A stretch of DNA of 64,000 nt. Source: Shewanella waksmanii ATCC BAA-643. Lineage in GTDB: Bacteria; Pseudomonadota; Gammaproteobacteria; Enterobacterales; Shewanellaceae. The first letter of the stretch is position 1; each line of letters begins with the position of its first letter. This document shows positions 59,423 through 64,000 of the stretch, piece by piece. A model generated the notes under the pieces. That model saw only the letters and a program-made list of their open reading frames with translations. It searched no databases and had not been told where the DNA came from. The stretch is taken from assembly GCF_000518805.1 (NCBI RefSeq), contig NZ_JAEH01000034.1, forward strand, positions 1-64,000, read 5' to 3'. The position numbers and the translations under genes were made by a program.

Positions 59423-60607
59423 TTAAGCAGATTGCCCGACCGCAACACCAGACGCCCATGCCCACTGAAAGTTAAAGCCACCAAGCCAGCCGCTAACATC
59501 CATCACTTCACCAGCAAAATACAAACCCGGCACCTTTTTGCTTTGCATATCTTTAGATGACAGCTCATCGGTATCAACACCACCTAAGGTGACTTCAGCG
59601 GTGCGGTAACCCTCTGTGCCGTTCATTAATAGCTGCCATTGATGCAGATCGGCAACAATTTGATCGCGCTGAGCATGGACAAGCTGATTGAGCGCCATGT
59701 TAAGCAAAGCTTCATCAAACAAGACTTCAATGAGCCGCTTAGGTAGCCATTGACTTAGGGTGTTACGCAAACTTTGCTTAGGATGCTGAGTGGTCATATG
59801 CTGCAGTGACTCTGCCACATCCATATGCGGCAGCAGATTAATACTGATAGTTTCACCGGCACGCCAATAATTGGAAATTTGCAGAATAGCCGGGCCTGAT
59901 AGGCCGCGGTGGGTAAATAGCAGGGCTTCACTAAACTCAGTGCCATCTTTAGCCGTGATAGTACTGGGCACAGCGATGCCTGACAGCGGCTCAAAGCGCG
60001 CCCTTTGCTCACTATGCCAGGTAAAGGGTACCAAGCCTGCATGAGTCGGCAGCAAGGTTAACCCAAACTGCTCGGCAACTTTATAACCAAAGGGTGTAGC
60101 CCCGAGTTTAGGCATAGAAAGGCCACCTGTTGCAATCACCAATGAATCACAGCTGTATTGGCCTTTACTGCTGTTAATGATAAATACACCACTGTCTTGG
60201 CGGGCAATGTCAATAATCTCTGTACGTAGCTGCACCTGAGCACCAGCCCACTCACACTCGGTTAGCAGCATTGCCACAATTTCTTTTGCCGAGTCATTGC
60301 AAAACAGTTGCCCATGGTCACGTTCATGGTATTCAATTCCGTGACGCTCAACGAGCTCTATAAAATCACTGGAACGATAACGTGCTAAAGCCGATTTTAC
60401 GAAGTGTGGATTACGACAGATGAAATTACTTGGTTCAACTTTTTGATTAGTGAAATTACAGCGACCACCCCCGCTGATAAGAATTTTCTTACCCGCTTGT
60501 TTAGCATGATCTAGCACCAATACGTCACGTCCACGATAACCTGCTGTCGCTGCGCACATGAGTCCGGCCGCGCCAGCACCAATAATAATGACGTTATGAT
60601 GTTTCAC
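59423..60607 (-). CDS. YhiN/HI0933-family flavoprotein (NAD(P)/FAD-dependent oxidoreductase)
   Basis: 394 residues. N-terminal FAD dinucleotide fold VIIIGAGAAGLMCAATAGYRGRDVLVLDHA; family block KKILISGGGRCNFTN (~45-59); second nucleotide motif DSLVIATGGLSMPKLGATP; C-terminal PGLYFAGEVMDVSGWLGGFNFQWAWASG. The family (BaiN/HI0933-like) is widespread and its physiological reaction is not settled. Convergent with the R-body protease operon and unrelated to it. Confidence 0.9.
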   Translation of the reverse strand: MKHHNVIIIGAGAAGLMCAATAGYRGRDVLVLDHAKQAGKKILISGGGRCNFTNQKVEPSNFICRNPHFVKSALARYRSSDFIELVERHGIEYHERDHGQLFCNDSAKEIVAMLLTECEWAGAQVQLRTEIIDIARQDSGVFIINSSKGQYSCDSLVIATGGLSMPKLGATPFGYKVAEQFGLTLLPTHAGLVPFTWHSEQRARFEPLSGIAVPSTITAKDGTEFSEALLFTHRGLSGPAILQISNYWRAGETISINLLPHMDVAESLQHMTTQHPKQSLRNTLSQWLPKRLIEVLFDEALLNMALNQLVHAQRDQIVADLHQWQLLMNGTEGYRTAEVTLGGVDTDELSSKDMQSKKVPGLYFAGEVMDVSGWLGGFNFQWAWASGVAVGQSA

Positions 60608-60677
60608 TTAAACAACCTCTTGCATGGATTCGCTGCATACACTTTTTGTCGGTGCGTCGCTGTGACGGCAGACAATA

Positions 60678-60706
60678 AAAAAGGGCGCTATTTTAGCACC
60701 CTTTAA
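60678..60706 (-). terminator. intrinsic terminator of the rhodanese-secB-gpsA operon
   Basis: Read on the minus strand: GGGTGCTA-AAA-TAGCGCCC followed by TTTTTT, 27 bp after the gpsA stop. Confidence 0.85.
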
Positions 60707-60732
60707 AGCTTTATGGCATAAACCACATCAAG

Positions 60733-61752
60733 CTATTCATTATCGGCTGTTTCAGATTTCTTATCTCTAGCCAATAAAGCTTTAGCCGCTTCATGGGGCG
60801 TACCGCCTTGGTACAATACTTTATAAACCTGCTCAGTGATTGGCATTTCCACACCTAATCGCTTAGCCAAGGTGTAAACTTCTTTGGTATTACGATAGCC
60901 TTCAACCACTTGACCAATTTCTTGTTGCGCAGCATCGACATCTTTTCCTTGACCTAAGGCCAATCCAAAACGACGGTTACGCGACTGATTATCGGTACAA
61001 GTTAGTACCAAATCACCCAGTCCAGCCATCCCCATAAAGGTGGCGCTTTGGGCACCAATGGCTTCACCTAGTCTTGAAAGCTCAACCAGACCACGGGTGA
61101 TCAATGCCGTACGAGCATTGGCACCAAAACCGATGCCATCTGACATGCCAGCACTAATCGCGATAACATTCTTCACCGCACCGCCAAGCTGCAAGCCAGT
61201 AAAGTCATCATTTGCGTATACACGCAGACGCTTTGGGCTATGTAGGAGCTCAACGAGATCATTGGTAAAGGTTTCATCGGTTCCCGCCACCGAAATAGCA
61301 GTAGGCATACCGGCGGCCAGCTCTTTAGCAAAAGTTGGACCGGATAATACCGCTAATGGATAGTTGTCACCTAAAATGTCACCGGCGACTTCTTGCAGCA
61401 AGCGCCCGGTTTCAGGCTCTAGCCCTTTAGTCGCCCAAACAATACGCGCGTCATCACGCAACAAAGGTTTAGCTTGTTTGAGCACTAAGCCAAATACATG
61501 ACTCGGCACAACAACTAATACATTGTTAGAGGCGTTAAGGGCCGCTGCTAGGTCTGCTTCAGGTTGCAGTAATTCTGGCAAGGCAATGCCAGGCAAAAAC
61601 TCTTCGTTAGCACGATCGCGCTTTAGATTGGCGATGTGCTCAGGCTCATGGCCCCACAAAAGGGTTTTATGACCGTTACTGGCTAAAGAAATAGCAAGGG
61701 CGGTGCCATAAGAGCCCGCCCCCAGTACCGTAATATCGGCAGTATTTTTCAT
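60733..61752 (-). CDS. gpsA: glycerol-3-phosphate dehydrogenase [NAD(P)+]
   Basis: 339 residues. It makes sn-glycerol-3-phosphate from dihydroxyacetone phosphate for phospholipid synthesis. Nucleotide fold [14 protein letters not shown] (~11-24), [28 protein letters not shown], catalytic Lys in [15 protein letters not shown], and [20 protein letters not shown]. It starts 6 bp after secB, in the secB-gpsA order common in Shewanella and relatives. Confidence 0.97.
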   Translation of the reverse strand: MKNTADITVLGAGSYGTALAISLASNGHKTLLWGHEPEHIANLKRDRANEEFLPGIALPELLQPEADLAAALNASNNVLVVVPSHVFGLVLKQAKPLLRDDARIVWATKGLEPETGRLLQEVAGDILGDNYPLAVLSGPTFAKELAAGMPTAISVAGTDETFTNDLVELLHSPKRLRVYANDDFTGLQLGGAVKNVIAISAGMSDGIGFGANARTALITRGLVELSRLGEAIGAQSATFMGMAGLGDLVLTCTDNQSRNRRFGLALGQGKDVDAAQQEIGQVVEGYRNTKEVYTLAKRLGVEMPITEQVYKVLYQGGTPHEAAKALLARDKKSETADNE

Positions 61753-61758
61753 GCGTGA

Positions 61759-62247
61759 TTAAGCGCTTGCTTCTTCAGTAGCTTCTGTTTCAGCTGATGC
61801 TTGACGCTGTTGAACATATTGAGCAAATAGTGCGTCAAAGTTCACTGGTGCTAGGTTTAGTTGTGGGAAAGTACCACGAGCCACTAGGCTACCAACAGTT
61901 TCACGAGCATATGGGAATAGCACGTTAGGGCAATATGCACCTAAAGAGTGAGCAAGTTGTTGCTCAGTTAGGCCGCCGATCGCAAAGATACCCGCTTGCT
62001 GTACTTCACAAAGGAATGCCGTTTCTTCACCGTTTTTAGCAGTAACAGTCAGAGACAGGACAACTTCATATACGTCATCAGCTAGCTTAGCGCTACGAGT
62101 ATCAAGATCTAGCTTAACTTCTGGATTCCACTCTTTTTGGAAAACAGCTGGGCTGTTTGGTGTTTCAAAAGAGATATCTTTAGTGTAAACACGTTGGATA
62201 TTGAATTGTGGAGCCTGTTCTTCGTTGCTTGCTACTTCTTCAGCCAT
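61759..62247 (-). CDS. secB: protein-export chaperone SecB
   Basis: 162 residues. It keeps preproteins unfolded and hands them to SecA. Family blocks: [44 protein letters not shown] and [40 protein letters not shown]; acidic tail. Upstream (62248-62448) ~200 bp separate it from the rhodanese gene and may hold its own promoter. Confidence 0.98.
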   Translation of the reverse strand: MAEEVASNEEQAPQFNIQRVYTKDISFETPNSPAVFQKEWNPEVKLDLDTRSAKLADDVYEVVLSLTVTAKNGEETAFLCEVQQAGIFAIGGLTEQQLAHSLGAYCPNVLFPYARETVGSLVARGTFPQLNLAPVNFDALFAQYVQQRQASAETEATEEASA

Positions 62248-62448
62248 AATTTCCTACCTAATAATTTGTTACTGCTTCCCTAATTGGAAACACTGCTTAA
62301 GGGCTTTTGTTACTTAGGCCGATTAAGACCTTCGCCACCATCCCAGTTTTTTAGTGTCCTCAAACAATCGCAATGATCATTTGAGCTGATTTAAGAGGTG
62401 ATACTCTACTTAATGATGCCGTTATAAAGCAATCATTTGGCGACTAAT

Positions 62449-62883
62449 TTATCGCTTGCTCTTGGAAACAGGTAAGTTGTTCTGTTGCCAATCGCCCATA
62501 CCGCCCTTAAGGCTATGCACAGATTCAAAACCCGCCTTAACCATAAGTTGTGCAGCTTGGGTAGAAACCATTCCCGCATTGCATACCATTATAATGGGAC
62601 TGGCTTTATCGTTTTCAAGGGCTGACATCTGATTATTTTTAATATCAGACAAAGGAATGTTGATTGCACCAACAATATGACCCTTTTTAAACTCTTCTTT
62701 ACTACGCACATCAACGACTTTAGCGTCTTGCTTGTTAATCAATAAAGTGGCTTGTTGATGATCAACATTGGTTACTTTAGATACGCTAGATTTATAAACA
62801 CTCACCAAGAGTCCAATAAATAAACCCACCCAAGCGAGGCTCAATAATGGGTTAGCGCGGAAAAATTCAATATATTCTTGCAT
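62449..62883 (-). CDS. membrane-anchored rhodanese-like protein (YibN type)
   Basis: 144 residues. One N-terminal helix (~14-31, SLAWVGLFIGLLVSVYKS), then a single rhodanese domain: DAKVVDVRSKEEFKKGHIVGAINIPLSDI and the active-site loop MVCNAGMVSTQAAQ with Cys101. YibN-type proteins next to secB and gpsA are common in gammaproteobacteria; sulfur transfer at the membrane is inferred. Divergent from gpmI with a ~236-bp shared promoter region. Confidence 0.9.
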   Translation of the reverse strand: MQEYIEFFRANPLLSLAWVGLFIGLLVSVYKSSVSKVTNVDHQQATLLINKQDAKVVDVRSKEEFKKGHIVGAINIPLSDIKNNQMSALENDKASPIIMVCNAGMVSTQAAQLMVKAGFESVHSLKGGMGDWQQNNLPVSKSKR

Positions 62884-63119
62884 GGTTAACGGCCTACTTC
62901 AGTGGCTGGAAGTTCAGTAAGGGCACAGAGTATACCAAAGCGGCATAAGATTGCAGCAAGTTGTTCATGCTCTGGGCGCCTGAGACATAGACTAAGCGGG
63001 CATTTATCACAAAACCGATAGCTGTAATTGGTGTAAATGGCTTTTTCATCCCCCCCATACGTAGTAATATTTAACCAATTTCGATTTCTAACAACTCTTA
63101 AACTTTAAAAGGTACCACC

Positions 63120-64000
63120 ATGACGACACGCAAACGCCCATTGGCCTTGCTGATCCTCGATGGCTGGGGTTACCGCGAAAACACTGACAATAATGCAGTA
63201 TTTCATGCGAACACACCGGTATTGGATCGATTAAATAGCACTTACCCAACCAGCTTAATTTCAGGTTCCGGCATTGATGTTGGTCTGCCAGATGGTCAAA
63301 TGGGTAACTCAGAAGTTGGCCATATCAACATCGGCTCTGGTCGAGTGGTCTATCAAGAGCTAACCCGCATAGGTAAAGCAATTGACGATGGTGAATTCGA
63401 TAGCAACCCCGCACTAACTGCAGCAGTTGATAAAGCAATCGCAGCCAATGGCGCGGTGCATATTATGGGCTTACTTTCACCCGGTGGCGTACACAGTCAC
63501 GAGGCTCATGTTGAAGCCATGTGCAAATTGGCCGTCAGTCGCGGTGCTAAGCAGGTCTACCTGCATGCATTTTTAGATGGACGCGATACACCGCCTCGCA
63601 GCGCCAAATCAAGCTTGGCGCATTTTGATGATCTGTTTACTACATTAGGCACTGGTCGGGTAGCATCTATTATTGGTCGTTACTATGCTATGGATCGCGA
63701 TAACCGCTGGGATCGTGTTTCACAAGCCTATGAGCTGATTACCCAAGGAAAGAGCTTACACCAGTTTGACAATGCAGTTGACGCACTCGAAGCGGCTTAT
63801 CAGCGCGACGAAAATGATGAGTTTGTCACTAGCAGTGCCATAACGGATACTCAAGGCAACGTGGCCATCCTCAACGATGATGACGCACTTATCTTCATGA
63901 ACTTCCGTGCCGACCGCGCGCGTCAAATCACTCGCAGTTTTGTCGATCCCAATTTTGATGGCTTTACTCGCGATGTGACGCCTAAAGTCAACTTTGTCAT
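63120..64000 (+). CDS. gpmI: 2,3-bisphosphoglycerate-independent phosphoglycerate mutase, 3' end beyond the window
   Basis: The first 293 codons of a gene of about 510. Glycolytic interconversion of 3- and 2-phosphoglycerate using Mn2+. [15 protein letters not shown] holds the first metal Asp, and the phospho-acceptor Ser64 is in [12 protein letters not shown]. Downstream come [42 protein letters not shown] and [16 protein letters not shown] is 8 nt before the ATG. Truncated only by the window edge. Confidence 0.97.
   Translation, partial: MTTRKRPLALLILDGWGYRENTDNNAVFHANTPVLDRLNSTYPTSLISGSGIDVGLPDGQMGNSEVGHINIGSGRVVYQELTRIGKAIDDGEFDSNPALTAAVDKAIAANGAVHIMGLLSPGGVHSHEAHVEAMCKLAVSRGAKQVYLHAFLDGRDTPPRSAKSSLAHFDDLFTTLGTGRVASIIGRYYAMDRDNRWDRVSQAYELITQGKSLHQFDNAVDALEAAYQRDENDEFVTSSAITDTQGNVAILNDDDALIFMNFRADRARQITRSFVDPNFDGFTRDVTPKVNFV

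Noticed and set aside
1..64000. CRISPR arrays, tRNA and rRNA genes
   Set aside because: No regularly spaced repeats and no recognisable tRNA or rRNA sequence were seen on reading; a dedicated RNA scan was not possible.

Overview
The window reads as a chromosomal segment of a Shewanella-like marine gammaproteobacterium. The basis is established knowledge of gene neighbourhoods plus protein features: a rhodanese-secB-gpsA operon divergent from gpmI, a hutC/hutU/hutH block divergent from hutI, and an MtnC whose N-terminus carries the [10 protein letters not shown] variant I associate with Shewanella. No rRNA, tRNA, CRISPR array, integrase or transposase gene was found.

Layout. Bases 1-456 hold a MITE-like element. 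0.4-3.9 kb: acyltransferase, LysE exporter, YbdG-type mechanosensitive channel, small outer-membrane protein. 3.9-9.4 kb: histidine utilisation genes with a palindromic HutC operator. 9.4-19.5 kb: a small Cys-containing secreted peptide, an ADP-ribosylglycohydrolase-like lipoprotein, a pseudopilin, a GreA/B-like factor, a probable pseudo-esterase, mtnC, two thioesterases and an acyl-CoA ligase. 19.6-24 kb: a YtrA-type GntR/ABC operon whose 3' end has been duplicated around a two-gene insert that looks like a toxin-immunity pair. 24-35.8 kb: TAP-type hydrolase with an ABC-2 exporter, GlxA regulator, mog, dcu-type carrier, old yellow enzyme, two LysR regulators. 35.9-40.6 kb: phytase plus TonB-dependent receptor behind a candidate Pho box.

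The most unusual part is 40.9-59.4 kb, an R-body (refractile body, Reb) locus. Two regulators come first: an XRE/degenerate-ATPase gene interrupted by a +1 frameshift in an A8 tract, and a fusion of a degenerate sigma-54-type AAA+ domain to an AraC-type HTH. Then follow four clear RebB-family structural proteins, two Reb-like proteins, two members of a second small family (shared core AGKAYQ..QDATD.LRNV), a PtuB-like HNH protein, a GH18-like and a DUF1906-like glycoside hydrolase, a subtilase fused to a PatG-like domain, two further stand-alone PatG-like proteins and a possible papain-fold protein. By eye the locus divides into five transcription units. Each starts with the same promoter architecture: two ACCAA-type direct repeats 21-22 bp apart, the second 26-27 bp before a TATAnT -10 box. 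That is the geometry of AraC-type activation, so one regulator probably switches on R-body assembly and all the candidate effectors together.

59.4-64 kb returns to ordinary chromosome: a YhiN-family flavoprotein, gpsA, secB, a rhodanese, and the 5' part of gpmI cut by the window end.
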